The notes: generated by a model not told the origin, from the letters alone. DNA of 64,000 nucleotides from Ceratothoa steindachneri (GCA_963969495.1 OZ018326.1:150069806-150133805), one strand, 5' to 3'. Positions 1 to 12,069 are shown, counted from the stretch's first letter. Program-made: numbers and translations.

Positions 1-652
1 TGTTCGGTAATATGATACCCATACCGACCTGTCAAGCATATGTCTTTCACTCAACCTGGAGGCTAAAAGTTCTGCAGCTTTCTTGGAGACCGCCAAATCA
101 CGTATCAAGTCATTTAAATCCTCTTGATTGAATCAGTAAGGAGCTAATGACTGTTCAGCCTCTGATGATGAATCTGCAGACTCTGAATCCATTTTGTAGA
201 TGTCCATATCCTGAACATCATTTTAATCCTCGGAGGAAGCATATCCACTAAAAATCGGAACCGTTAAAGACTCAGAATGAGGTACTGGCCGGATTGCTGA
301 GGTAATTTTGGGGTAGTCGATCTTGTTTTGATTTTTCTTTATTATTCACCAGACAGAAATAACAGTCCGATACATGATCCTTTGGCTCTCGCCACACCAT
401 GGAGATTCCAAAAGGAAGACCATTTCTCTTTCTTTTTGTCTACTTACAAAGATGTCCCACACAACTATGGCAAAGAGCATGTGGGGCCCACTTCTTATCT
501 TGATAGCCAAGAGGAACATCAAAATATGCCTTATAAGTGCGAGTCACAAAGTTTGAAATATTGCGCCTTTGACGAACTAGCATGTAACAGCCACATAAGT
601 AACAGAAGGTGTCTGGATCATTAGCGCAATTTCCTTTTGACGAAGGCATCAT
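1..652 (-). pseudogene. 5' part of an uncharacterised Cys4-finger (ZAD-like) repeat-family protein, cut by the window edge
   Basis: Read on the minus strand from the ATG at 652, the product starts MPSSKGN and carries a CYLCG pair followed about 40 residues later by a CHSC pair. This is a four-cysteine finger resembling ZAD-type domains. A second frame continues into a stretch ending DHVSDCYFC, and near the window start a third frame contains LNDLIRD and AAELLASRL. These blocks occur in the same order in the copy at 38983-40505, which confirms one family. I remember this family as multicopy and unnamed in arthropod genomes; its function is unknown to me. Frame changes near 440 and 330 and several stops show a pseudogene. 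The rest of the protein lies to the left of the window. Confidence 0.7.
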
Positions 653-715
653 TCTAACATGAGACCTGAAGAAAGAAACAATAATATCAATATTTTGCAC
701 AATAACACTTATTAC

Positions 716-1545
716 TATCTAACCTAGCATATTATACTATAGCCTAGCGCAGCCTAGCCTAGTATTATCTTGTAGCCTAGCTTAACCAGTGTAGCCTAGC
801 TTAACCAGTTATGGCTTATACTTGCATGCCAGAGCCTAGTCTAGCGTCACCTAGAGTAGCCTAGCATAGTATAGTCAAGCTAGAAGAGGGTACTATTGCC
901 TAGCCAATATATCCGTGCGTGCGATAGCCTTACCTAGCATAGCATACTATAGGCTAACTTGGTATAGCCTATCCTAGCATAACCACACCTTACATAATAT
1001 AGCAAGTGTATCTTATTATAGCCTTGTCTAGTATATCCTAGAAAAGTATAGCATACCATACTTTAGACTAGAATAACCTTGCATAGATTAGCCTATTATA
1101 GCCTTCGTTAGCTAGCCTATCGGACCCTAATATAGTATTACCTAGCGTAGCCTGGAATAGCAGAGCATAGCTCTCTCTAGCCTATTAGACTTTAGCCTAA
1201 CCCAGCATAGCATAATATAGCCCTATCTAGCTTAGTATAGCTTAGCATAGCCTATCCTATTATAAACTAGCCTAGCATTAACTATCTTAGACAAATGAAA
1301 CCTATACTATCCTATTATACCTTAGTCAAGCATCGCTTAATATTGTCTAGCCTAACATACTATATGATATCCTAGCATAGCATTTTATAGCCTAAATTAG
1401 CATAGTATATCTTACCATTGTGCATTATAGCTTAGCATAGCTTAGCATAGTATAGCCTATAATAGCCTATCATAATAATGCCAATTCTAACCTTGCCTAG
1501 CAGAGTATAGCATATTATAGCCTAGTTTAGTCTGGCAGAGTATCA
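716..1545. repeat. Degenerate TAGCCTAGC / TAGCATAGCC tract
   Basis: About 830 bases consist almost entirely of variants of a roughly 10-base unit: TAGCCTAGCA, TAGCATAGCC, TATAGCCTAG. No fixed spacing survives over long stretches, so this is a very old or slippage-prone simple tandem array, not a higher-order satellite. It begins just upstream of the Cys4-finger pseudogene start and ends at the foldback-related fragment. No open frame crosses it. The units are not the arthropod telomeric TTAGG. Confidence 0.75.
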
Positions 1546-1795
1546 GCCGAATAATTATGATGTTATTGCCAAAACAAAATAATTCCCGGGCTAAACTTGG
1601 GAGGATTTTGGCAATTATATTACTCGAAGAAAATTGTAAAACAACATAAGGGTTTCAAATTTCGTTAGAATCTGCCGAATAGTTATGATGTTATGACTAA
1701 GAGAAAAAAAAAGAAATTCGGGGACCGCCCGACCGATATAGTGAGATGTAGTCACTCGTGATTAGACTCGCACGCGACTAATAATAATAAAGGTG
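1546..1795 (+). repeat. Solo fragment of the 37.3-38.5 kb foldback repeat family
   Basis: The phrases CCGAATAGTTATGATGTTAT, AATTCCCGGGCTAAACTTGG and ACAACATAAGGGTTTCAAAT recur here and in the tandem units of both arms at 37269-38504. The fragment holds about one and a half units. It then runs into a family end shared with the inner edge of the left arm, around GGACCGCCCGACCGATATAG. Only one orientation is present, so this is a truncated or solo arm. Confidence 0.75.
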
Positions 1796-3690
1796 ATAGT
1801 TTGTCCTAAGCTACTGAGCATATCTGGCGGAGTGCTGAAAACTAGGAGGGAAGTTTATTATTGACGAAAGAAAATTTAATTTGTTCGGATCGGATAGGAA
1901 TCGGCCTAGAATGTGTTGTTCAAGTCCAAGATTGAATCCCACATGCACGAAAAACCGTGCATTTTGAAGGTCAATGTGCTATGGTATTCAAACGAATCTA
2001 TCTTCACTCTCGACCGTTTAGGCAAACGTTTATTTCACTTTCATTATTCTTTGCTAGCCTCTGCCAGCAAGGAAACGCCACTGAAAGGAAAACTTTTACC
2101 TTATAAGGCTACAAATAACACCACAAAACAAAGAAAATAGCACGAAAATAAGAAAAAATGCTTGATTATTTGCTAAAGGGAAGGCTCGCATTCTTATAGG
2201 CTCTCAAAGAGCTAAATCAGTCCACAATCAGGATTGAACCAACCAGGCTAGAAGAGTACAAGGGATAAGAGGAGGCAATCCCTTTCGACAGTCTATGGAA
2301 TCAATTAGTCGTTACGCTTCAAAGTAAATTCTACCGTATTGAATAATCTGCTTCAGAGAATGTGATCCTTCTCTGCAAACATCGGGAGTAGTCGGGCTTG
2401 TTGCGATGTATTCAGGACAATGCTTCGTGCCTTACAGAAAAGAAGATACAGCAGTTCATGGATGTTCTACTTCTCGACGTAATGAACTTGCCTGCATTTA
2501 GCCCTGATTTATACTCAATAGCAAACTTATGTAGGAAATTTGTTAGGAATGGTATGTGAAGAAAACTGAAAATGATCAAGTTATATAGCAAATACCGGAA
2601 GAACAATGGAAAAAAAACACGCCCAAACAATTCGACAAATTACCGATGTTCCCCCAAGCGAACATCTTTTAGTGTCATTCAAAAGAAGGGCAAAGGAATT
2701 TCTTCTTAATATTTGGGTCACTAACTAGCAATTTTATAAATATATAATTATCTGGTTAAGGCTACATTAATACCTATTGTTTCTATTTTTGAACGAATCC
2801 GTTCGTCAAATTCACAATACTTTCCCCATATTTTTTAGTCGCTATTCTATCAAATAAAACATGGACACAATCTTAAGCAAATTTCAAGGAATATTATGTG
2901 CAATTGAAGCTTTCAACGTTGAAGACAAAAGCCCATCCTTTTTTTAACTCACAAACTAATGAAATATAGATTTTATCCACTTTTATAAATCTCTCTCCTA
3001 GAATTAAGTTTTTAATGGACTCGCGTTGCTTAGGTATTACGGTCAGACGGACCTCAGGTGAAGTGAGCGCTGATTAGGCGACGTCACACGCTTAATGCCT
3101 ATTTATACCGCTCGTTGCGTTTTTGCAACGTAAAACTTGCCCATACTGTTTAGGAAATATATGCAAACAGGCACATGCGGCAATCTCAAGACAGTAATTA
3201 GTCACAAGCAGAGAGTCAAGGGAAGTGGGTGTTTCAGTTCACTCCAATTGAAACAAAAGCTTTAGTTCCATTTTGACAAGGCCACTTTTTTTTTAATATT
3301 AATCATGTCTTCATCATTTAAAAGGTATGTACCAATTATCTTGTGTGCTACCCTAATGAAGACTATGTATGTATATCTTTAATGGTTTAAGAACATGGTG
3401 GTTGATTGTATTAATAATTCTATCCATAATAAAGTTCATTTTACGATAGCTAAATTTTGTAAAAATGGATGTTGCATTAACACAACAACCAGTACTATAG
3501 GGAATTACACTTGTTGAATTTATGCAACGATATGAATTATATGTAAGAATATAAGTTTTGTCGGGAAGAATAATACCCTTTAGGGAAAAATACTTTAATG
3601 CCATTGTTAGCAGCACTTTTAACCAGGTTGGAAACCTAAGGCACGTTACGGAGTGTGCCTCTACTAAGATCCCCCAACGTAAGATTACTA
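1796..3690. other. AT-rich stretch without a recognisable gene
   Basis: The open frames here, up to about 87 codons on either strand, show no motif or composition that suggests coding. Two small hairpins stand out: GATGTTC / GAACATC around 2645-2667 and GTTGC / GCAAC around 3115-3130. The second sits in a phrase repeated at 6243. Nothing else is supported. Confidence 0.5.
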
Positions 3691-3699
3691 CATACTAGT

Positions 3700-5010
3700 T
3701 TCACTGAAAGTTCCAAAGGTTCGATTCAAGGTGAGAAGTCCGCATTCTTTCTTGCGGATAGCTTTCCTGTCTTTGTTGGCGTCCTCGGCCTGGTCTTGTT
3801 GTTGGTTCCGTTGTGCTTCTTGTTGTCGTTGGTCCTGGTCCTGCTGCTCTTATTCCTCTGCGACGTTTTCCGCCGTGTCGTCGTCTTTAAACGGATGGTC
3901 TCCGTTGATGGGGATGTCTTGAAGAATATCGCCCTCCCAGAAGTGGTCCGGTTCTGGAGGATCCGGAGGACCACTTGCCATAGGGAGTTCGTGGGTCGGC
4001 GAGGCTTCAGGGTTGCCTACATTTAGAACTGTGGGGACGGACATACCCGGGAGGGGTATGATCCCTATAATGTCCATCCAGGGCCAAACTTGCGTGGAAA
4101 CACACGATGTTGGTTTGAGTTTTCAATGTCGTAGGCCCCGAAAAACCGCAGTCAACTTTGAAGTTGCGTGCCTTTACGAGCGGCGGTATCGTCGGCACGA
4201 AGGGGAACTGGAAGGTTGTAATTTATGGAAGAGATCATTGGTCTAGGTGGAGAGGAGAGAGGGGGAGTGCCATTCGTTGGAGGGGAAATTTGAAGTTTTC
4301 CGAGGGAAGCACTAAGGTATTCTAATTCCGTTGCAGTTTGACGCTTATGAGCGAACTCCCTTAGCACGCATTCCGCTAGCATGAGGCCGACCCCTACGGC
4401 TTGTTCCGCCTCTGCCAGCCACCCTGGCCCATTGCTTTCCTATTTGCTGGTATTGTTGTTGCTGCTCATACTGGTAATTCGGGAAACCCGTTCTCGCCTA
4501 TAACGCGTTTTCGCTTAATGTAAAATTAGTATCTAGCGTTGCCCTCTCCCTGGCATCCACCAGTGCTAGACTCCATCCGTAATTAAGTAAGACAAAATAA
4601 AGACGGATTCATTGGAAGAGATGATCTACTCCTCCTCCTCCTTCAAGTACCTCCGGTATTTGTAGAGAGTGACGAGCGTGGCAATGTTCTCACCGTTTCT
4701 GCGTTTGAATCTGATGGATCCAAAATTTTCCGTCAGTTTGGCAACAACTTTAACGTAGCGGGTAGGTGAATTAGGTTGATTGGGCTAGCAAATGTTAAGA
4801 GGTGACCTACCTCTATCTGCCTGAACCGGTGATGGGTCTGCTGAGGAGGACATCCGATTCCTGGTTCTGGAACTCAGGTGTGTATGGGACCTGTGACCTA
4901 CTACACCCAGGTTGCGAGGGGCCTATCGGGTCCCCTGCCGGGGTGATGCAGCGAAGGCCGGGCTGACTTTTGGGAGTATAGTCCTGACCTCGTGATACGA
5001 TGTACTAACG
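3700..5010 (-). pseudogene. Unidentified GC-richer, coding-like relic
   Basis: This stretch is clearly GC-richer than its flanks. On the minus strand several adjacent frames read like protein. The first, at 4770-4625, contains VVAKLTENFGSIRFKRRNGE and ends in a run of glutamates. The second, from the ATG at 4382, starts MLAECVLREF. The third, from 4077, starts MDIIGIIPLPGM and is acidic, then continues past a stop into a Gln-rich, coiled-coil-like tail. The plus-strand hydrophobic frame at 3655-4026 is the antisense of the Gln-rich tail and is not considered real. I cannot name a family. A gag-like or viral-like relic is possible, but there is no diagnostic motif. Confidence 0.3.
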
Positions 5011-5224
5011 TTGATATGGGTGCTTCTCCACTCTCAATAGACTGTTCGAAGTCCTCCGGAAGATAGTGTTCCTGTGCCAGTTTCTTGGGTGTCGTAAAGT
5101 TGCTTCTTCGGCATAGCCGGACAGTATAATTTCCAAAATTAACAATTTAACGAAAGGAGAAGACACTCTCGTAGAAGAATACTCAGTTGTTCACTGCACA
5201 GAAAGTAGCATGGGAGTGGAGCAC

Positions 5225-5515
5225 TGTCAGGATGATCCCCAGAATAAAATGAATTTGACGGTTCACCGGTGGTCAAAGAACAGACAGATAGGGTTTCCAG
5301 CTTCCTCTGTTATTTTATAGTTACAGTGTGGGGAGTACTCCTACTAGGGTTTTACAAAAAATAATTCGATTTGAAAAGTTATATAAATTTAACTGTTATT
5401 AAAGAAACAATATTTCAAAAATGGCGAAAATAATTTTGACCATGCACCGGCGGTCAAAGAACAAACTGATAAGGTTTCTCGCTCCCTCGGTCCTTTTATA
5501 GTCGAAAACGACCTA
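5225..5515 (+). repeat. Two diverged copies of an ~85-bp sequence
   Basis: Positions about 5243-5328 and 5424-5506 share the order CACCGGYGGTCAAAGAACA, then GATARGGTTTC, then a CCTC-rich stretch and TTTTATAG. Spacing is about 180 bases. A partial tandem duplication or the remnant of a short terminal repeat would fit; no coding frame is associated. Confidence 0.5.
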
Positions 5516-6985
5516 AGAGGAACGTCCGGGAAACCCATTCAGCAGGATTTTTAGTAGTTTTAATATATGAAAAATTAATGGAGAATAATGAAATGTTTTA
5601 GAAAGTAAAATAGGAGAAGTAGAGGATCTCTTTGGAAGAGATCCTATGATAAAGGATAAGGGAGACCAGGGCGGCCAGATACTCTAGCAAATATATATTT
5701 CAAAGTGGCGGAAAGTGAGAAGCAGGCCATAAGAAGATTGAAAGACCAAATTTTCTGCCGATGCCCCTGAGGAAAACGTCGCAAAATATTTTCAACCAAT
5801 TGGCCGTAGAAACCTCCAAGAGATCTTACGATTATGGATAAGTAGTTTAATAAGATTACACAGAGGGTATTGAAGTAAACATAACTGAATCCAAAAGAAC
5901 GGATGTTTAAGCAAATTTATAACAAAATTAAGAAGTCCAGCTACTAAGGACCAACCGATTAGAAGATTAAGAATTTGTAGCCTAGTATAGACGCAAAAAA
6001 GTATACAGTAGAGCTACATAATAACTATAAAGCATTACTCTTTGTGGCTACACTGTGCTACAAATTCTCAATCACTCTAGCGCTTTCAATAGCATCCTGT
6101 CACACATGCTTAGTGTAAATACCCCTTAATGGAAATATAGAGAGGTCTCACACAGGTTTTTATTAGATATATGTCTGTAAACTACGGAACCGAATCTTCC
6201 TAAAGTTGTATTTTTTGCAAAAAATCGTGCTATATGATGTCACTCGTTGCGTTTTTGCAACAATGATTTTTTTAATATAACATGTTATCAAAAGAGGATA
6301 ACCATAAAAAATAGGTTTATGGCTGTTCTGTGCATATATTTCAACATGGGTTAAAATCAATTACTTTGGAGTCAGCTTTCTCATCCATATGATTTTACCC
6401 TATATATACTACTGTGCAAGTTATCCGTATATCCAAAGATGTCTAGGTCATACCCTCGATTTACTCCCCTAGTTCTATGTTGATTAATATTTTTGTATAT
6501 ATTTCGTTTACGTGTGTAGTTTTTCGTTTTTTGTGTCGGTGAAACAGGTGGTCTATCTTGTTCAATGGTTTGTTTTATTTATTAATTCGGTATTTTAGTA
6601 TATACCTACTTGTATATATTTTTTTTAGTGTGTTTATTGTTATTGGGAGGTCTCGTTCTTCTTTTAAACAGGGACCTCACATCATAAGCAGATACAGGTT
6701 ATGAAGGAGAGGAAAAGGACTGCTTCAATGAGTAGGAGTGGCAATAGTGTCACTATTGGATCAGGTTTAAGTACTATACAACATACTATACAACATATAC
6801 TATAGAACAACCATAAGCACGAGTTTTATTAACATTCTGAAGGCTAACAGAAAAGTGAGGGGGTGGCCCTCCACTTTTGGGTAAGGGTATACAGCGTGTG
6901 GCAGCCGCCGAAACGCGACCAGAACGAACTCTATCCAGCGACTAAAATCAGAAGCGTTATTTCCACTCTGCTAAGCATTAGCTTA

Positions 6986-6989
<4 letters not shown>
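5516..6989. other. No gene recognised; one inverted repeat
   Basis: This is AT-rich sequence with no supported coding region. The phrase GATTAAGAATTTGTAGCCTA near 5967 reappears inverted near 6050-6075 (GCTACAAATTCTCAATC), with about 65 bases between. It would form a stem of about 20 bases with mismatches. The hairpin phrase CTCGTTGCGTTTTTGCAAC near 6243 duplicates one near 3112. Confidence 0.45.

Positions 6990-7058
<69 letters not shown>
6990..7058. repeat. (AT)n microsatellite
   Basis: About 70 bases of uninterrupted AT dinucleotide. The open frame that runs through it is a trivial Tyr-Ile repeat. Confidence 0.95.
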
Positions 7059-7063
<5 letters not shown>

Positions 7064-7182
7064 CATAATTATATATCTTAAAAGAGCAGAGGTGGTGGGC
7101 GTTGCTAGGAGTATAAGTATTTTTAGGATGAATAAGCATGTTAAATTTAGGAAGTTCAATATTATATATTAAGTTCTTGGTA

Positions 7183-7214
7183 CCGATGTTTCGGGTAGGA
7201 ACCCATTCTCAAGG
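7183..7214 (-). other. Hammerhead-core-like / Penelope-type motif
   Basis: On the minus strand the sequence reads CCTTGAGAA, then a hairpin GGGT-tcct-ACCC, then GAAAC. This is the architecture (C)UGANNA, stem II, GAAA seen at several other places in this window. Penelope-like elements are known to carry hammerhead ribozyme motifs, and dispersed sequences of this shape are common in invertebrate genomes. I cannot see a complete stem I and stem III, so ribozyme activity is not claimed. Confidence 0.35.
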
Positions 7215-7289
7215 ATAGGAGATTATAAATATACCAGGCAATGGCTTCGCTACTAAGATTAAAATTTAAAATCTAAAAAAAAGCAGCCA

Positions 7290-7700
7290 TGGTTAAATTT
7301 TTATAAATTTTCTGAACTTCGCCAATTATAAAAATTTTAAAAAGTAACTCTAAACTAAATTTCCCCCTTTCAAAATATCACGTTGCTAAAATATAGAGTT
7401 AAAGAAGAAGAAGAAGTTATATAAAAATATATTTTCTAAACTTCACCATTTGTAATTCTTTGGGTTTTAAAAAATTTACAAAATTTCGATACTTATATTT
7501 ATTTCTGAACTTGACCATTTTGATATTATAAAAGAATTATTAGAATTAACTTTGATAAAACAAACATAAGTCCTAACCAAACTAAAATTAAATTATTATT
7601 CAAATACTCAAAAAATCCTCTTCTTAAATTATAGAGTTAGTGATACAAAAATAAGAATTTTTTAGAGAAATTATCAGATATTTATAAATTAATTATATAG
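7290..7700 (+). repeat. Dispersed AT-rich repeat, copy A
   Basis: The sequence contains a spaced motif TTTCTGAACTTCGCCA, TTTCTAAACTTCACCA, TTTCTGAACTTGACCA at about 7305, 7436 and 7505. The block CTTTCAAAATATCACGTTGC to ACTTTGATAAAA is closely matched by the reverse complement of 19240-19450. The two copies are inverted relative to each other, about 12 kb apart. The family is unidentified and no coding capacity is visible. Confidence 0.75.
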
Positions 7701-9018
7701 GAAATGGGAAGCAGCAGAGGTGGTAATATTCAAATTATAAAAATGCAGCCCTTTTAACTATTAAAGAATGGGAAATATGTTGTTTTTTTTCAAATAAAAA
7801 CTGAGATTAACTAGTTTTGGGTGTCTTTGTTGTGAGCAGTTATATTTCTACCTGGTTACAAGTATATTTTGATTCGTTTGTAACAATCTGGGTTGCTTTG
7901 GGTGGGAGTGGATTTGGCGTGTGTAATTCATGGGTGATTATTGTTGTAGTAAAAGTAAAAATAAGCTTGTGTTAGAGTTTAAAAGGGGTTCGTAAATCTA
8001 ATATAAAGAGATTTCAGTGTACGTAGTTGGTTTTCGGTGTTTGCTGTATCTTTAATTGAAAAATTATTTAAATTGTGTTTATGGTGTGGATGTCTGTTTT
8101 TGTAGTGTATTCACATTGGTGATGTGATGCGCAAATCTTTCTCAATAAATGGTTTACTCATGCCATTGAACTAATTTGCCCCACATCCAATAAATCCGAA
8201 ATATTTTTCTGGCTCATCTGATGCTTTAACGTGTTCAGCTTTGGTTATTCTCTTCCGTCTTCTAACTTTACTCCGCAATATTTTCTCCCAATTCGAACTC
8301 AAGATTTTTTTTAACTTTTTATTTCCTCTTGTTAGTTTTCTTATACGAATGTCCCTTTTCCTTTCGTCGCTTGTTGTTTCGAAACGTGTCGAACTCAATA
8401 CTTTTTTATAGCATTTAATATTGATTCTGTGATCTCTATTTTTTTCTGATAAGTTTTTGGACATCAATGTATTCGATAAGTTTTCGATTTTTTCTATGTC
8501 GACACGTTGGTCGATATTTTCATATAGTGTTTAAGTACCGTGACTTATTTTTGTATTAAATGACCTCAACTCGGCGTTGTTTTCTAAATGTGCACGTTAT
8601 GATACAGTATTTATTTTATTATTTGGCAGTTATCTAACGTTCCTAACATCAAGTAATAAGTAAAGTCCTTGTTTAGTTTCGTAATTTTTAATGTATTTAT
8701 TTTACTTTGGTTCAAAACGTTTTTAGAGGCATTTTGGTCCAAATGCGTTATTCCTATTACCAAATCTTCCATAACCTTCGTCCGAAAAATCCATCCTTTC
8801 TAAAATATTATAGACGTAACTTATTGTAAATTTTGTATCAGTAAATATTTTACATAGTTGGATGAATAAAATGAAAGTTATCAAAAGATTAGCAATTTAC
8901 TAGGAAAACTTTATTAACCAAACTGATTCAAACGACATCGAAAACCAATTTTATTGGAATTTAAGGATTAAATAATGAATGGAAAATATTTGTACAAGTT
9001 ATACTAATTAGTATTAGT
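7701..9018. other. AT-rich stretch without a recognised gene
   Basis: One minus-strand frame at 8171-8467 (98 codons, very rich in Lys and Arg, starting MMSKNLSEK) is the longest. Its composition is what an AT-rich region gives by chance and no motif is visible, so I do not call it. Nothing else is supported. Confidence 0.4.
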
Positions 9019-9019
9019 A

Positions 9020-9660
9020 TGGAACTTTATCTTGATGACGCTTTGACATCTTCTACCACGGGATTAAAACACTGTGGACAAAATTGCGCATTAATATTGC
9101 GCCAATTATTTTTCAAAAATTACTCAGAGATCTTAAACTATTTTTGGATTCCTCACTTCAATCCTATCTGCCTAACGTACATACAACAATATTCAACGGG
9201 ATCTATATCCGGAATCTGTGCAAGGCAGCTCATAACTGTAATGTGCTCGTCGTTCAAAAAGGTCTTCACCGATTTGAACGTGTAGCAAGGATCGTTATAT
9301 TGCTTTATAGTTAGTTGGCTGCATTGATCGTCCATTCATGTAACAACGATGTACCGTTGGCAATACATGACGAGCCTTCTTGTTCTTTGGAGATCTCAAG
9401 GGATTGAACCCGGGAGTGCAAGTGTGAATATTGTCTTCCTCCAGCGAAAGGGATAAATTCTGCCAGGGACATACTCAGCCGTCTTGAAATGGTCCATTTG
9501 ACAAGTTTGGTAATGGCTCGGTCTTCCATTAACGAACTTTTCCTTGGCCTAACTTTACATAAGCCTGTTTTCTCATAGAGTTTGTGTCTTGGGTATATTT
9601 TTAACAGCATCGGAAGGAGGGGGAGGGAAATAAGCAAATGTTAAGAAAAGGAGGAATAGC
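9020..9660 (-). pseudogene. Tc1/mariner-like transposase relic with central deletion
   Basis: The minus-strand frame entering at about 9620 contains KTGLCKVRPRKSSLMEDRAI, the form of the second helix-turn-helix and GRPR-type linker of Tc1 transposases. A second frame (9335-9153) contains NDPCYTFKSVKTFLNDEHIT followed by MSCLAQIPDIDPVEY. These correspond to the D(N/D)xPxHTS and W-P-xQSPDxNPIE blocks around the second and third catalytic residues. The segment holding the first aspartate is missing or shifted between them. The family is usually about 340 residues; this copy is shorter and broken by frameshifts and stops. Terminal inverted repeats were not found. Confidence 0.8.
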
Positions 9661-11154
9661 TTTGTAGAGAGCCATATCTGCAAAAGTAACCGCCAATTAT
9701 TTATTTTTTTTCCATGGTCTTCTTTCAGAAATTCAGTAATGATGTTATAAGCGGATAGTAGATTTCTAAGTCTTCCCAAAGAGCCTGTTTAAAATTGGTT
9801 TGGATTTGTTTTTTATGAACATTGAAATTAAATGATAGAACAAGACGACGTAAAATAATTCTAAAGGCAAGAAAGTAGATACAAAATTGAAGTGGACCAA
9901 GAATAGGTACTTGTTGAACAACAAATTTTACATCTTTCAGTTGAGATTTATCATTTCCAATAGAAATGAGTGGAAACAGTTATTTGAAGTTCCATTGATA
10001 CTCACGATTTGACCCAGGCGGTTAACAATCGAGTGTTATTTGTTGCAGAGAGGTTTATAAGTTCAATAATGGAAGGGTGGCCCATCAACGACTAAGACGA
10101 GCAGTTAGTTATATGCACGATATTTGACTTAGTGTTGTGCAATACATTAAGGTAGAACTGGAATATCTCATCGACGTAGAAGGAGGAACGTTGATCTCAA
10201 ACAAATCTACCACTAGCTCTTCCTACAATTTTGAAGCAAATGGGAATTTTGAAATTGGGTAGACACTAGACTTGTTATTTAAGGTAAAATTATGTTTCTT
10301 AATGATAGGGTGAACCGCAGCCTCAGAAGGTAGGTTGGAGGCAGATCTTGCAACAAGAGTTTCAAAAGTTATTAAAGATTTGTTTGAAATAGGAGAGGTA
10401 TAAAAGGGACAATAATTAATTCAACCCAACCCCAACATACCGAGGTAAAACCAGCGTAAACATAACCATACTCATGTCAGGGACAGCAACAGAAATCTAT
10501 GCATCCCACTTTCCTAACAACGATTCTGCAAACAAAGTGAGAAAATTGATAAAACTAGTCTAGAGAGAGAGAGCAAACATGTGGAAGAGTTTAATTTAGT
10601 ATAAAATGAAGGAGCGGTGTTTCGAAGATGGGATTGAGGTGTTTTGGCAATCTACTCATCTCTGAAAAGATCACGTATGGTTGTATAAAGTTAAATCCTT
10701 GTGCACTGTTGGAGAGCTTCCATAAACCCGAGAAAATTTATTCTATGGTAAGTTAATGGGGGTAGTTACGTATGATGCTATATTCACTGGCAAACGGTGA
10801 TATTTTAAAAATGCACTTGAGTAGAGAAGAGGTCGGCAGGTTTGGGAGTCGTTAACCATTAGCAAGTGAATTGATTCGAAGGATATTTGGAGGGAACGAA
10901 AAAAGAAAATAATGATTTAGGGAAGGAGTCAAGTTTAAAAGAAGAATATTCCGAGAAATGCGACGGATAAATGTTAATTTTATTCATTGACAGAAGTTTC
11001 GAGGCTACTATATTTGTTCATATAAGAAAATTAATAGAATTAATCGAAACCTTGAATTTTGCTTTTGTATGTTTTTATCATAATTTGAAAGTTAAATATA
11101 ATAAAATTTTGAGGCCAAACCCATTTATTAATATATACATTCAATTTACGTACG
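9661..11154. other. No named gene; one coding-like patch on the minus strand
   Basis: Between about 10390 and 10060 the minus strand reads KSLITFETLVARSASNLPSE and continues for roughly 60 residues before a stop, then about 50 more in the same frame. The composition looks protein-like, but I recognise no family. The rest is AT-rich and shows no supportable feature. Confidence 0.3.
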
Positions 11155-11275
11155 CAATCAATCTTTATAATGATGTCCCTTGTGTTTCAGGATTGCTTCA
11201 ATTCGTTTTGGCACGCTGGACACCAAATCTTTTATGATATCTTGACTGATATTCTTGCAGTTAGTCCGGTAGATC
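11155..11275 (-). pseudogene. C-terminal scrap of a Tc1-like transposase
   Basis: The minus strand reads NCKNISQDIIKDLVSSVPKR followed by IEAILKHKG. This matches the conserved tail of Tc1-type transposases, where a helix is followed by S(M/V)P(R/K)R, then a hydrophobic stretch and xKG. Only about 35 residues are recognisable. It is separate from the relic at 9020-9660 and need not come from the same insertion. Confidence 0.65.
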
Positions 11276-12069
11276 CATGAAAAAATTAGGCTGAATCGTC
11301 CACTTTGTAGTAAAGGCATTAAACTCAGTTAGTAAAAACTTACCATAGTTTGCACAGTTGAATGCATTTCCATTCACTATTGCTAGGCTTGATGAAGGTA
11401 ATGGAGTTGTGATCACACTCACAAAACATTTTTTAAAATGGCAAAGTCATGAATACTGAAGTACAACACAACAAATCTTAAAAGATCAGAGAAGAAAAAA
11501 CCATCTGAATCAGATTCCATTAAAACCAGTGATTCTAAAAGGTTTACACGACAGCAGTCACATGTACCATCATGTTTGACACGGCAAGTCTTTTTTATTT
11601 GTGAAGGTTAAGCGAGGAAATTGAATGTACTAAATAATATCACCACAGAAAGGCTTGGTGACCATATCTCAGATTGTGCACAAATCCTCCAGGATTAGAA
11701 ATTACTGAGGTTGCTCATCGGTGGTGATCTTATACCCCAGGAAGCCAAATACTCGTATGATGCTGTTTGCCTTTTTAATTTATACAACAAGGCTGTACCG
11801 TTACCGAGAAAGATAAATATGAAGATGCTGATAGTATGTTGCATGGTATTGCTATGGCCGGATTAGTTAGCTAGACCGAAGATATGAAAATGAATTCGAG
11901 TGTTGCCCCTGAATTTAAACTGAGTGATATGGAAAAGTTATATACCTCAAAACTTGAGTGCTTAGGATTGAAGTCTGAGTGGTGGTATAGGCAGGATCGA
12001 GTGATGAAAGGAGTTGGTAGGTATGGGTTGTTTACGTACTACAAAAAAAGAAGACTCCTTGATTAACGT

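Noticed and set aside
716..1545. Short repeats as a possible CRISPR array or telomere
   Set aside because: No constant repeat with unique spacers, and units are not TTAGG; the surroundings are eukaryotic transposon DNA.
3715..3735. GGTTCGATTC resembling a tRNA T-loop
   Set aside because: No matching acceptor, D or anticodon arm upstream.
3655..4026. Hydrophobic plus-strand frame that looks like a membrane protein
   Set aside because: The Leu/Val/Cys richness is the antisense of a Gln-rich minus-strand stretch; a single hydrophobic block without other support.
8171..8467. 98-codon Lys/Arg-rich minus frame
   Set aside because: Composition expected from AT-rich DNA; no motif and no related copy in the window.
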